From: Mycolicibacter heraklionensis
GTDB lineage: Bacteria; Actinomycetota; Actinomycetes; Mycobacteriales; Mycobacteriaceae
Assembly (NCBI GenBank): GCA_001673575.1
Contig: LZME01000077.1
Span: forward strand, 1-32,409
DNA: 32,409 bases
Direction of reading: 5' to 3'
Part shown: positions 7,024 to 14,021 of the stretch, in pieces
How the letters are laid out: each line of letters starts with the position of its first letter
Numbering within the stretch: position 1 is the first letter of the stretch
The notes under the pieces: model-generated
What the model was told of the DNA's origin: nothing
The model's input: only the letters and a program-made list of their open reading frames with translations
Database searches by the model: none
Position numbers and translations under genes: made by a program

Positions 7024-8211
7024 GTGAACACGCTCAAAGAGCTGACCGACCTTCGCAACAAACTGAACGCCGGCCGCGCCGCCATAACTGACCGGGTTCG
7101 GGCCGAGGACCGCAGCCACCTGAACGCCGGGGAGGACGCCAAGTTTCGCGCCCTGACAGAAGGGATCGACGAGGTCAACCATCGGATCGCCGAGTGGCAC
7201 CGATCCGGTCGCGGCAACCCCAATGCCTTCTTGGCGGCATCCGCCCAGGCCTCCGTCGACACCAGCGGTTCCCGGGGCGGATGGGCCGACCGTGCGGCCG
7301 CCGGTATTCAGGCAATGGGGGGCGAGGCCCGCTCGATCGTCTCCGGCTCGATCGACCTACCCAGCTTGATCGAGCCGCAGGTCGAAGCCCTACCCCGCCC
7401 CGAACGCCTCATCGACCTACTGGTGAGCCGCAAGGCGCTCACGAACGGCATCGCATTCGAGTATCTACGTCAGACGGTGCGCACCACGGCCGCCGCGCCG
7501 GTCGCCGACCTCGCCGACAAGCCCGCCAGTACCTACACGATGGTTCCGGTCACCGGTGCGGCCGTCGTCCTGGCCCACCTGTCCGAGGGCGTCCCGATTC
7601 GGTATTGGCAAGACCACCTTGAGGTCGTTCATTGGCTGGAGAACGAGATGATGGAAGGTGTTCTCGATTCCCTGGAGCGCCAGGTGATTCAGGGCACCGG
7701 TATCGGTATCAACCTGGAGGGTGTCCTCAAGGTCGACGGCAGCACCGAGGTCGGGTGGGCGGGTGATCTCGGCAGTACCTTGCGATCGGCACTGACGGCG
7801 CTACAGGTCGCCGCGGTACGACCCAATGCGTGGGTTCTGCACCCCGAGGACGCCGCCCGTATCGACCTGGCCCGGTGGAACATCCCCGCAGCCCCGGGGG
7901 AGGACGCCCCCGACGGGGAGCCCGGCCCCTACCTGCACGATGGGTACACCAACGGCGTCGCCGCGTCAGCCAACGTTTTGGGCGGACCCGGCATCCAGCG
8001 GGTCATCTCCACCAGCACTCCCGTCGGCACCGCGATCCTCGGCGACTGGTCCAAGCTGCGGCTCTACGTGCGCGAGCAGATGCGCCTAGACATCGACGCC
8101 AGTGGTGAGAACTTCAAGAACAACACCGCCACCCTGCGCGCCGAGTGCCGCGTCGGTGTCGGGCACTTGCAGCCCGCCGCATTCGCCGTCGTGACCCTCA
8201 CCGACGACTGA
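7024..8211 (+). CDS. HK97-family major capsid protein
   Basis: The 395-residue product starts at GTG 7024, 8 nt after GGAGG. The first about 75 residues (LKELTDLRNKLNAGRAAITD ... EGIDEVNHRIAEWHR) are a charged helical region like the scaffolding delta domain of HK97-type capsids. The rest has the HK97 fold pattern: SIDLPSLIEPQVEALPRPERLIDLL, then FEYLRQT, then a long E-loop region, the spine-helix region LENEMMEGVLDSLERQVIQGTG, NAWVLHPEDAARI, and the terminal AECRVGVGHLQPAAFAVVTL. The length fits. No prohead protease is fused or next to it, so a helper phage or a host protease would have to mature it, or it is not cleaved. Confidence 0.93.
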   Translation: MNTLKELTDLRNKLNAGRAAITDRVRAEDRSHLNAGEDAKFRALTEGIDEVNHRIAEWHRSGRGNPNAFLAASAQASVDTSGSRGGWADRAAAGIQAMGGEARSIVSGSIDLPSLIEPQVEALPRPERLIDLLVSRKALTNGIAFEYLRQTVRTTAAAPVADLADKPASTYTMVPVTGAAVVLAHLSEGVPIRYWQDHLEVVHWLENEMMEGVLDSLERQVIQGTGIGINLEGVLKVDGSTEVGWAGDLGSTLRSALTALQVAAVRPNAWVLHPEDAARIDLARWNIPAAPGEDAPDGEPGPYLHDGYTNGVAASANVLGGPGIQRVISTSTPVGTAILGDWSKLRLYVREQMRLDIDASGENFKNNTATLRAECRVGVGHLQPAAFAVVTLTDD

Positions 8212-8228
8212 CCAGAGACCGAGCCGTG

Positions 8229-8405
8229 ATGCTCGACCTCGGTGCCCTGACCGAAGCTGGCTTCGTCGACATCGACGAAGCCGCTTCGGCCATGGGCTGG
8301 TCAACAGCGGCCGTGCAGGCGGCGGTGAAGGCGGGGCACCTCCGGGCGGTGTCCACCGGTGGCGGGGGATGGCTGGTGCAGCCGGCCATCGTCACCAACC
8401 GCTGA
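8229..8405 (+). CDS. Small helix-turn-helix protein downstream of the capsid gene
   Basis: The 58-residue product starts at ATG 8229 (GTG 8226 is adjacent), 18 bp after the capsid stop. The sequence FVDIDEAASAMGWSTAAVQAAVKAGHLRAVSTGGGGWLVQPAIV looks like a MerR/Xis-type winged helix: helix, turn, recognition helix and a Gly-rich wing. It may be a second small DNA-binding regulator or a head-associated factor. No closer assignment is possible. Confidence 0.65.
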   Translation: MLDLGALTEAGFVDIDEAASAMGWSTAAVQAAVKAGHLRAVSTGGGGWLVQPAIVTNR

Positions 8406-8415
8406 CCTCAAGGAC

Positions 8416-8462
8416 GTGGTGCTGCTGCTGGTGCTGACGGCGGACGCCAGCAGCATCACCAC
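8416..8462 (+). terminator. Long stem-loop after the capsid operon
   Basis: Arms at 8416-8433 and 8445-8462 pair over 18 bp with one mismatch and one wobble pair, around an 11-nt loop. It begins 10 bp after the stop of the small HTH gene and fits a terminator of the capsid transcript. No T-run follows, as often in mycobacteria. Confidence 0.75.
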
Positions 8463-8810
8463 AAACTGAAGACCAAAACAGGCCACACAATCGCCTCTAC
8501 CGACGCAAATCCAACATCCTCACTGACCGTAGGACAGCCGCCGAACACCCCACCACGCCGTCACCAGCCGCCACACCACCTCAACCAAGCGCACCCAAGG
8601 GAGGGGGCGGGTCAAAAGTCTCCGAACGAGGCGAGGCCCCTACCGGCGGCACTCACGTCCTCTCCCCCCGAAGAAAAGGAGAAATTGCATTCGGCCGAAA
8701 TGGCCGGTCGAGGAGGTGGTGTCGGTGCAGGTGGTCGGCGGTTTTCGGCGATGACGCCAGACCTGTCGAGTGTTCGGTTTTTTGACTGCACCTCCGGCAC
8801 ACTGGAGGAC
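8463..8810. other. Gap between the capsid operon terminator and the second HTH gene; possible packaging region
   Basis: I see no confident gene in the first two thirds of this stretch. It holds a purine-rich GGGAGGGGGCGGG tract (about 8600-8612) followed by TCAAAAGTCTCC, a C-run near 8664-8669 and the palindrome TTCGGCCGAA (8690-8699). G-tracts followed by GGGTCAAA are familiar to me from the region ahead of small terminase genes of actinobacteriophages, where cos sites lie. That resemblance is the only ground for proposing a packaging signal. TTGACT at 8782-8787 could be a -35 element. Confidence 0.3.
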
Positions 8811-9080
8811 GTGAAAGCGCCTGAACGCAACGCGCGGGACCGGCGGGTGAGGCGCATGGTGGCAGCCGGCCGGTCCTATCGCCAGGTAGCTGCGGCGGTG
8901 GGCCTATCCAGCCCGGCGTCGGTGCACGCGATCGTTCACCGAGGCCACAGGACGCCGTCCCGACAACCATCCGAACTGGACCTCTGGCGCAACACTGACA
9001 GCATTCCGGCGCCGCCGGTTCGTCCACCATCGACGTCCCCAACAGGGATTTCTCACTCCCAGGGCACGCCACGCCGATAG
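8811..9080 (+). CDS. Homeodomain-like HTH protein, possible small-terminase-like factor
   Basis: The 89-residue product starts at GTG 8811, with GGAGG ending only 2 nt upstream. The frame is open further upstream and starts at 8700 (ATG), 8751 (ATG) or 8685 (TTG after AAGGAG) cannot be excluded. The core RNARDRRVRRMVAAGRSYRQVAAAVGLSSPASVHAIVHRG is a clear helix-turn-helix of the homeodomain-like type, followed by a Pro/Ser-rich tail. Small terminase subunits start with such a domain and phage satellites often carry one to redirect packaging. The tail here is too short for a full terminase oligomerisation domain, so this is only a suggestion. A simple regulator is the alternative. Confidence 0.6.
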   Translation: MKAPERNARDRRVRRMVAAGRSYRQVAAAVGLSSPASVHAIVHRGHRTPSRQPSELDLWRNTDSIPAPPVRPPSTSPTGISHSQGTPRR

Positions 9081-9100
9081 ACAACGCGTCTGGCCACGAC

Positions 9101-9124
9101 CATCAAATTGATGCAAAATATGGT
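9101..9124 (+). promoter_or_regulatory. AT-rich promoter/operator region of the protease cassette
   Basis: CATCAA-A-TTGATG (9101-9113) is a 13-bp inverted repeat, immediately followed by TATGGT (9119-9124), a possible -10 element. The stretch from about 9100 to 9170 is much richer in A and T than its surroundings. It precedes the 51-residue ORF and the protease gene. No convincing -35 is visible. Confidence 0.4.
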
Positions 9125-9177
9125 ATTCAGCACCAAAGCTGTGAGAATTCTAAGTTTGATATGGCAGGATGGCCGAC

Positions 9178-9333
9178 ATGAGCGCCTCTGTGAACCCCGA
9201 CTTCGAGTTGGCTGCTGCCGCGAAGTTATACGAGACCTACCTGGAAGTGTCACGCACCGCTAACTCCGGCGCCCATTGCGGACCTGAGTTTCTAGCACCA
9301 CGTCCGGCGCCCCTCACTCTGACGTTCTCATAG
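9178..9333 (+). CDS. 51-residue ORF directly upstream of the protease gene
   Basis: An ATG at 9178 preceded by AGGAT opens a short frame reading MSASVNPDFELAAAAKLYET, then YLEVSRTANSGAHC and so on, ending with TAG at 9331-9333, 8 bp before the protease ATG. The first half is predicted helical and the second half loses that character. No family is recognised. It could be a small partner of the protease, a leader peptide, or the relic of a longer gene. Confidence 0.4.
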   Translation: MSASVNPDFELAAAAKLYETYLEVSRTANSGAHCGPEFLAPRPAPLTLTFS

Positions 9334-9341
9334 CTCGGGGT

Positions 9342-10274
9342 ATGCCAGCTTGGGATGAGCTCCTCACCAAAGTCAATGAGCTCGGATCGGACACCTCGGG
9401 CGCGTGGATGCAGGAGCAACTGACGTCTTCGTTGAGGCAGATTGGCGTCCTGCGTGGCGACCGGAACGTGATCTTGTATGCGTCGGCCTTCCTCCAGAAG
9501 CCGGACATTCCCGGTACCTACTTGATGATCACGAACGAAGACCTCAATGGTTTGATGAGCGTCATCTACAAGATGGACTGCTCCAAGGGCGTGACGCTGG
9601 TCTTGCACACCCCAGGTGGCGTCACGGTGGCAGCGGAGACCATGGTCTCGTACATCCGGTCCAAGTTTTCGGACGTCGAGGTGATCATTCCGACCTTCGC
9701 GATGTCGGCAGGAACCATGCTTTGCCTGTCAGCCGATCGGATCGTAATGGGCCGCCAAAGCCAGCTCGGTCCGATCGATCCCCAGATGAGCGTCGGTGGT
9801 GGCCGGAGTATGTCCGCCCGAGCTGTAACGGAGCAGTTCGAGCGGGCAAAAGCCGAGATTCTCCAGGACGTTGCGACAGCCCACGTGTGGGCTCCGATCA
9901 TGCAGAGCCACGGTCCGGCACTACTCCAGGAGGCGCAGAACGCCTTGGACTACTCGGAGCGGATGGTGGCTCATTGGTTGACCACCTGGATGTTTCGGGA
10001 TTTTGAAGATCCAGATGCTGCAGGAAAGGCCACTGCCAAGCATTTCAATGACGCAACCGAGCACAAGAGTCACGGTCGTCGAATCGACCGGGACGAAGCA
10101 CGTTTGCAGAAGCTCGTTGTCGAGGACCTTGAGGACAATCAAGCCCTCCAGGAGCAAGTACTGACCGCCTACCACCTAATGACGATCGTCTTCACGCAAA
10201 CTCCGGCAGTGAAGCTAATCTGGAGCGATGCGGGTCGCCTATGGCAGAAAGGCTGGAGTGGTTCCGAGTCTTGA
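9342..10274 (+). CDS. ClpP/SDH_sah-like serine protease of the crotonase-type fold
   Basis: The 310-residue product starts at ATG 9342. It shows the arrangement of the SDH_sah (serine dehydrogenase proteinase) group related to ClpP and SppA: RNVILYASAFLQKPDIPG (about 41-58), the oxyanion loop LHTPGG (88-93), the nucleophile loop FAMSAGTMLCLSADRI (Ser122 expected nucleophile), and MGRQSQLGPIDPQM (136-149). The C-terminal 110 residues are helical and charged. No signal peptide, membrane span or ATPase partner is visible, so it is probably a cytoplasmic self-standing peptidase. It is the last gene before attR, the usual place for accessory cargo in integrative elements; a role in phage or stress response is inference only. 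Confidence 0.88.
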   Translation: MPAWDELLTKVNELGSDTSGAWMQEQLTSSLRQIGVLRGDRNVILYASAFLQKPDIPGTYLMITNEDLNGLMSVIYKMDCSKGVTLVLHTPGGVTVAAETMVSYIRSKFSDVEVIIPTFAMSAGTMLCLSADRIVMGRQSQLGPIDPQMSVGGGRSMSARAVTEQFERAKAEILQDVATAHVWAPIMQSHGPALLQEAQNALDYSERMVAHWLTTWMFRDFEDPDAAGKATAKHFNDATEHKSHGRRIDRDEARLQKLVVEDLEDNQALQEQVLTAYHLMTIVFTQTPAVKLIWSDAGRLWQKGWSGSES

Positions 10275-10826
10275 TCCCCGCCCATCCCGCGACTGCCTGC
10301 CACCTGTGCAGTACCTCCACTCCGGCACTGCTCCCAAACTTCCGTAGCGGGTCGTACCTGCTGGTTCGCACGGGCTCGCAATCCCGCGCTTCTTCGCTGT
10401 GCGTCAAGGCCCCGGGCAGAACATCCGCCTGACCTTTGATCTGCAACTCGCCAGCTCCCGAGCTTTCGAGCGTTTCGCTTGCCGTGGTCTCACCTGGCGG
10501 CAACCCGGCGCTTGAGCGGGCGGCGGCCGCCGGCGAGGATGTCGCGACGATCACGAGATTGGAGGCGATTTCCGTCATGAATGGATGGCCAACGCTCGAT
10601 GCTCTGGCATAGCCACCGTCCGTGTTTACCCGACGATGCTGGCAGCGTGGACGCAGGGGGTTAACACCACCTGACCGCGGCACCGTTTGCAGCTGCTCCG
10701 CACTTTCCCCGTATATAGGTGCACGACACTCCACACACTCTCCCGCATCTTCACGCACCCAACAAGCATTAATAACTTGCGGCGCAAAACATTAACGGAT
10801 CTACACAGCTCTAGGCAGACCCTACG
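10275..10826. other. Gene-poor right end of the element
   Basis: No confident gene is seen in these 550 bases. Minus-strand open frames exist but lack a ribosome binding site or family signature, and one reads through the tRNA repeat. Near the right end the sequence is AT-richer (about 10750-10805), as expected beside an attachment site. TTTCCCCGTA at 10704-10713 repeats a motif at 1966-1975 near the left end, a candidate integrase arm-binding site. Confidence 0.5.
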
Positions 10827-10869
10827 TTCCCAAGCTGAATACGCGGGTTCGATTCCCGTCATCGGCTCC
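10827..10869 (+). repeat. attR core (partial tRNA-Gly copy)
   Basis: These 43 bases are identical to 1860-1902. The 5' half of the tRNA is absent, so this is not a gene but the right junction of the element. Host sequence resumes at 10870. Confidence 0.93.
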
Positions 10870-10904
10870 ACGTTCGACCAGCGCGACCTGCTGGGGAGAC
10901 CCGC

Positions 10905-11405
10905 TCACTTAACCCACGGCACGATCGGCACAAACGGCCGATTGGCGTCGTGCCAGAAATGCTCCAGCGCGGTGACCGCGGTGTCGTGCGCGATCAGCCA
11001 ATGCCCACCCTGGTTGATCAGCCCGATGGGCTCGGGCGCGCTCTCTTCATGAAAGCCCCCCACCGAAGTGACAGTCGCTCCGGCGGCATTGTCCGGCGCG
11101 GGCTGAATGTCGGACACCACGAAGTGGTAGGGCAACAGTCCGGCCTCTTGGGTCTCGCGCAGGCGCTCGTCGATGGTCTGGGCTTCCTCGGGGGTGAAGC
11201 CGGGAGCGACGATGTTGGACTTGTTCGCCGCCGGGATGTTCGGGTCGGTCAGCTCGGCCATCGCGGCGAGCACCTCATCAGCGGTGGGAATGGCTCCGGT
11301 ACACAGTGATTGGCCGGGATCCCCGCACGCCGCAGCGGCCGTGGCGGGCGCAGTCACCCCCGTGAACGTAGTAGCCAGCAATACCGCTGTGACGGCGATT
11401 CTCAT
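10905..11405 (-). CDS. Secreted MTB12/CFP-2-like low-molecular-weight antigen family protein
   Basis: The 166-residue product has a Sec signal peptide (MRIAVTAVLLATTFTGVTAPATAAAA, cleavage near 25-26) and two cysteines just after it. The mature part, ADEVLAAMAELTDPNIPAANKSNIVAPGFTPEEAQ ... ETQEAGLLPYHFVVSDIQPA ... INQGGHWLIAHDTAVTALEH, follows the pattern of the mycobacterial MTB12 (CFP-2) group: a helical DPNIPA-type segment and a small cystatin-like sheet ending in a NQGG-W strand. It is exported; the function is unknown. The frame is open far upstream but the signal peptide fixes this start. It is the first host gene beyond attR. Confidence 0.8.
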   Translation of the reverse strand: MRIAVTAVLLATTFTGVTAPATAAAACGDPGQSLCTGAIPTADEVLAAMAELTDPNIPAANKSNIVAPGFTPEEAQTIDERLRETQEAGLLPYHFVVSDIQPAPDNAAGATVTSVGGFHEESAPEPIGLINQGGHWLIAHDTAVTALEHFWHDANRPFVPIVPWVK

Positions 11406-11499
11406 AGCGCGAACGCTAACGGCGTCATGTGTCAACGATGTTTTCCGTTTGCAACGGCAGATGAACGAACCCTGGCGAAGCAATGGCGCGGCCCTCGCC

Positions 11500-12399
11500 C
11501 TAGGAGCGCCCCGCCAGTCGGCCCTCGATTGCGCGCACCACGTCGACCTCCCGGTCTCGAACGGCGCAAGCCACCTCGACGAACCGCGCCACCAGTGGGC
11601 TGGGTTCATCGCGCAGCCAGGCGACCGCCACCACAGATCCCGGCCAGTCGTCGATCGGCAGGCATCGCACGCCCGGCGCCGGCAGGTACTCCGTGACTGC
11701 CGCACTGGTAATTGCGACCGCCACCCCAGCCTGAACCAGCTGTGCCTCCTCGGTGACCGAGTTGATCGGGAAGCGCCGGGCCGCGGTCGCATCTTCGCGC
11801 ACGGCATCCAGACACCAGAAGGCACGGTGACTCTCATCGGTGGTGTCGGTGACCGTGATCGGTTCGTCGATGAGATCGCACACCGATACCGAGGAGCAGG
11901 CGGCAAGTCGATGATTGGCGGAGACCATCGCGACGACCGGGTCGACGAACAGTGATTCCGTCTCAATATCGGGGGTACTCACCGGCAACCGCAGCAGCGC
12001 CACATCACTGACCCCCGACGCCAGCCCGGCCGACGGATCGCCAATCGGGAACTCACGCATGGTGACGTCGACGCCGGGATAGCAACGACGGAACTCGTCG
12101 ACGATCAGGCCGGTCAACTCCAGTGCGCCACCGGGGCCAAAACCCAGCCGCAGCGTCCCCGACAGTCCGCGGACCGCCCGTGCGATAGCGGTGGTGGTGG
12201 CGTCCAGCGTCGCCAGCATCTCCCGCGCCCCGGCCAGGAAGATCTCGCCGGCCGGGGTGAGCGTCACCTTCCGCGTCGTGCGGTCCAACAGTTTGGCACC
12301 GGCCGACGCCTCGATTTCCTTGATCTCGCGGCTAAGCGCCTGCTGGGTCATACACAGGCTGGTGGCGGCGCGGCTGAAATGCAGCTCCTCGGCAACCAC
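11500..12399 (-). CDS. LysR-type transcriptional regulator with unclear start
   Basis: The 299 residues from the GTG at 12399 comprise a LysR winged helix (HFSRAATSLCMTQQALSREIKEIEASAGAKLLDRTTRKVTLTPAG, about 7-51) and a periplasmic-binding-like effector domain (about 80-285). In-frame sequence upstream of 12399 encodes the missing start of helix 1 (IDINTRKLRHFVV), so the true protein probably begins near 12435. However, the frame has no ATG, GTG or TTG between that stop-free upstream stretch and 12399; ATC at 12435 or CTG at 12414 are the only possible earlier starts. It is divergent from the SDR gene. The target is unknown, perhaps the SDR operon. Confidence 0.88.
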   Translation of the reverse strand: MVAEELHFSRAATSLCMTQQALSREIKEIEASAGAKLLDRTTRKVTLTPAGEIFLAGAREMLATLDATTTAIARAVRGLSGTLRLGFGPGGALELTGLIVDEFRRCYPGVDVTMREFPIGDPSAGLASGVSDVALLRLPVSTPDIETESLFVDPVVAMVSANHRLAACSSVSVCDLIDEPITVTDTTDESHRAFWCLDAVREDATAARRFPINSVTEEAQLVQAGVAVAITSAAVTEYLPAPGVRCLPIDDWPGSVVAVAWLRDEPSPLVARFVEVACAVRDREVDVVRAIEGRLAGRS

Positions 12400-12503
12400 A
12401 ACGAAGTGGCGCAGCTTGCGGGTGTTGATGTCGATACCAGCGAATATAGCCGCACATCTCGCGGCGTCGACTCAGATCTTGCAACGCCCGGTCGCATTAA
12501 CTA

Positions 12504-12519
12504 AACTGTCCGTACAGTT
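12504..12519. promoter_or_regulatory. Probable TetR operator upstream of the SDR-TetR operon
   Basis: AACTGT-CCGT-ACAGTT is a perfect inverted repeat with 6-bp arms, 21 bp before the SDR start codon. A TetR regulator is the second gene of that operon, so autoregulation through this site is the simple reading. The site is also within the LysR-SDR divergent region. Confidence 0.6.
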
Positions 12520-12540
12520 CAGTTACGGAAGGGCGAGAAT

Positions 12541-13380
12541 ATGAGCGTTTGGTTCATCACGGGAGCTTCCCGCGGGTTCGGCCTGCAGATCGCACGCGAC
12601 CTGCTGGACCGCGGACACCAAGTGGTCGCGACCGCGCGCGACGCGGCAACGGTCACCGCAGCGCTCGGCGACAACGCCAACGTGCTCGCCGTAGCCCTGG
12701 ACGTCACCGACGAGACGCAAGCCCGCCAGGCCGCGCAGGCTGCAGTGGACCGCTTCGGTCGCATCGACGTGCTGATCAACAACGCCGGCCGCGGACTGCT
12801 GGGCGCCGTCGAAGAGGCCACCGACGCCGAGGTTCGCGCCGTCTACGAGACCAACGTGTTCGGCCTGTTGACCGTCACCCGCGCGGTCACACCGGTACTG
12901 CGGGCGCAGCGGTCGGGCACCATCGTCAACATTTCGTCGGTGGGTGGCTTCGTCAGCTCACCAGGATGGGGCGTCTACGCATCCACCAAGTTCGCCGTCG
13001 AAGCACTCTCCGAGGCGCTACATGCCGAGCTGCAGCCCCTGGGAATCCACGCCATGGTGGTCGAGCCCGGCTACTTCCGCACGGACTTCCTCGACTCGTC
13101 CAGCTTGCAGGTCCAACAGCACACCATTGACGACTACGCCGACGGGCCGGCCGGCAAGATGCGCATCACCGCGGGCGAGCGCAATCACGACCAGCCCGGC
13201 GACCCCGTCAAGGCGGCCGCAGCCATCATCGACGTGGTCGAATCCGAGCGGCCCCCGGTGCGTCTGCTGCTGGGCAACGACACCATCGCCGCGGTCGAGG
13301 GCAAGCTCGCCCACGTCCAAGCCGAATTGGCCCAGTGGCGCGACGTCTCGTCCTCAACCGACTTTGACGATGTCGCCTGA
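12541..13380 (+). CDS. Short-chain dehydrogenase/reductase
   Basis: The 279-residue product is a classical SDR. The cofactor loop is TGASRGFG (7-14), the acidic residue after beta-2 is replaced by Arg33 in TAR (suggesting NADPH preference), then DVTD (55-58), NNAG (81-84), and the catalytic Ser134, Tyr147 and Lys151 (YASTK). The substrate loop VEPGYFRTDF is typical of the mycobacterial ketone or aldehyde reductase group. The start ATG has GGAAGGGCGAGAAT upstream. The coding end overlaps the TetR gene by 11 nt, so the two form an operon and the regulator likely senses a substrate or product of this enzyme. The substrate is unknown. Confidence 0.92.
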   Translation: MSVWFITGASRGFGLQIARDLLDRGHQVVATARDAATVTAALGDNANVLAVALDVTDETQARQAAQAAVDRFGRIDVLINNAGRGLLGAVEEATDAEVRAVYETNVFGLLTVTRAVTPVLRAQRSGTIVNISSVGGFVSSPGWGVYASTKFAVEALSEALHAELQPLGIHAMVVEPGYFRTDFLDSSSLQVQQHTIDDYADGPAGKMRITAGERNHDQPGDPVKAAAAIIDVVESERPPVRLLLGNDTIAAVEGKLAHVQAELAQWRDVSSSTDFDDVA

Positions 13381-14002
13381 AAACGTTTGCGGGGCGGCCG
13401 AATACACCTTCGCCCGCCCCACCGGCGCTCGCAGCGATCGCATCCATCAGGCGATCCTGGATGCGACCGCACAGCTCCTCGACGAGGGCGGTTATGCCGC
13501 CACGACCGTCGACGCGATCGCGGCCCGGTCCGGGGCCAGCAAGGCGACCATCTACAAGCACTGGCCGTCGCGCACCGCGGTGGCCGCCGAGGCATTCGGC
13601 GCGATGATGGCCCAGGATCTACCCTTGCCGGATACCGGAAGCGCCGTCGGCGATCTCACCGAACAGGTGGTGCGGGTATCGGCGTTCTACGCCAGCGACC
13701 GCGGTGATGTGTTCGCGCAGTTGCTCGCCGCCTGCGTCGAGGATGCGGCGGGCGCGGCCTATTTCCGGGAGTACTTTCTCGACGGTCGCCGCGCCGCCAT
13801 CACCGAACTGTGGCAACGGGGAGTCGCCCGCGGAGATGTCGATGCCGACATCGCTATCGACGACATCATCGATCTGCTGTTCGGGCCGCTCATCTTTCGC
13901 CGCATGACCGGTCATTACCCGCTTACCGAGGACCACGCGCGGCGGCTGGCTGAAGTCGCGCTGCGCAGCGCACTCGCGCCAAACGCCCCCCACGCCGGCT
14001 GA
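13370..14002 (+). CDS. TetR-family regulator coupled to the SDR
   Basis: The 210-residue product starts at ATG 13370 inside the SDR 3' end. The TetR helix-turn-helix spans about 25-70 (IHQAILDATAQLLDEGGYAATTVDAIAARSGASKATIYKHWPSR), with the usual YKHWPS ending. The C-terminal ligand domain (about 85-205) matches the TetR_C group with FREYFLDGRRAAITELWQRGVARGD. It probably represses its own operon through 12504-12519. An open frame much further upstream exists but lies in the SDR gene and has no similarity. Confidence 0.92.
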   Translation: MSPENVCGAAEYTFARPTGARSDRIHQAILDATAQLLDEGGYAATTVDAIAARSGASKATIYKHWPSRTAVAAEAFGAMMAQDLPLPDTGSAVGDLTEQVVRVSAFYASDRGDVFAQLLAACVEDAAGAAYFREYFLDGRRAAITELWQRGVARGDVDADIAIDDIIDLLFGPLIFRRMTGHYPLTEDHARRLAEVALRSALAPNAPHAG

Positions 14003-14021
14003 TCCCGCCACAATCATCGGT

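Larger units (their letters stand above)
1860..10869. mobile_element. phiRv-like integrative element / capsid-carrying phage satellite in tRNA-Gly
   Basis: The 9.0-kb segment is bounded by a perfect 43-bp direct repeat of the tRNA-Gly 3' half. It contains, in order, a tyrosine integrase and XRE repressor (minus), then on plus an excisionase, small genes, a DUF2742 protein, a RepA-like ATPase, small genes, an HK97-type capsid, two HTH proteins and a ClpP/SDH-like protease. The order int-xis-DUF2742-ATPase-capsid is that of the M. tuberculosis phiRv1/phiRv2 elements (from memory). No portal, large terminase, tail, lysis or separate prohead protease gene is visible, so it cannot form a phage alone. 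I infer a satellite-type element or a reduced prophage. Confidence 0.9.

Noticed and set aside
8685..8810. N-terminal extension of the HTH protein (TTG 8685 or ATG 8700/8751 starts)
   Set aside because: The extension is Gly-rich without domain similarity and overlaps the candidate packaging region. The GTG at 8811 begins right before the HTH, but the choice is not certain.
10192..10758. Minus-strand open frame of 188 codons at the right end of the element
   Set aside because: It overlaps the protease 3' end, has no ribosome binding site at either plausible start (10758 or 10578) and no recognisable family. Its composition looks like a shadow of high-GC non-coding DNA.
10827..10869. A second tRNA-Gly gene
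   Set aside because: Only the 3' half is present; the acceptor 5' strand and D-arm are missing, so it is the attR junction.
10626..10871. Minus-strand open frame starting MEPMTGIEPAYSAWE
   Set aside because: This is the known artefact of translating the reverse strand of a tRNA copy; here it reads through the attR tRNA fragment.
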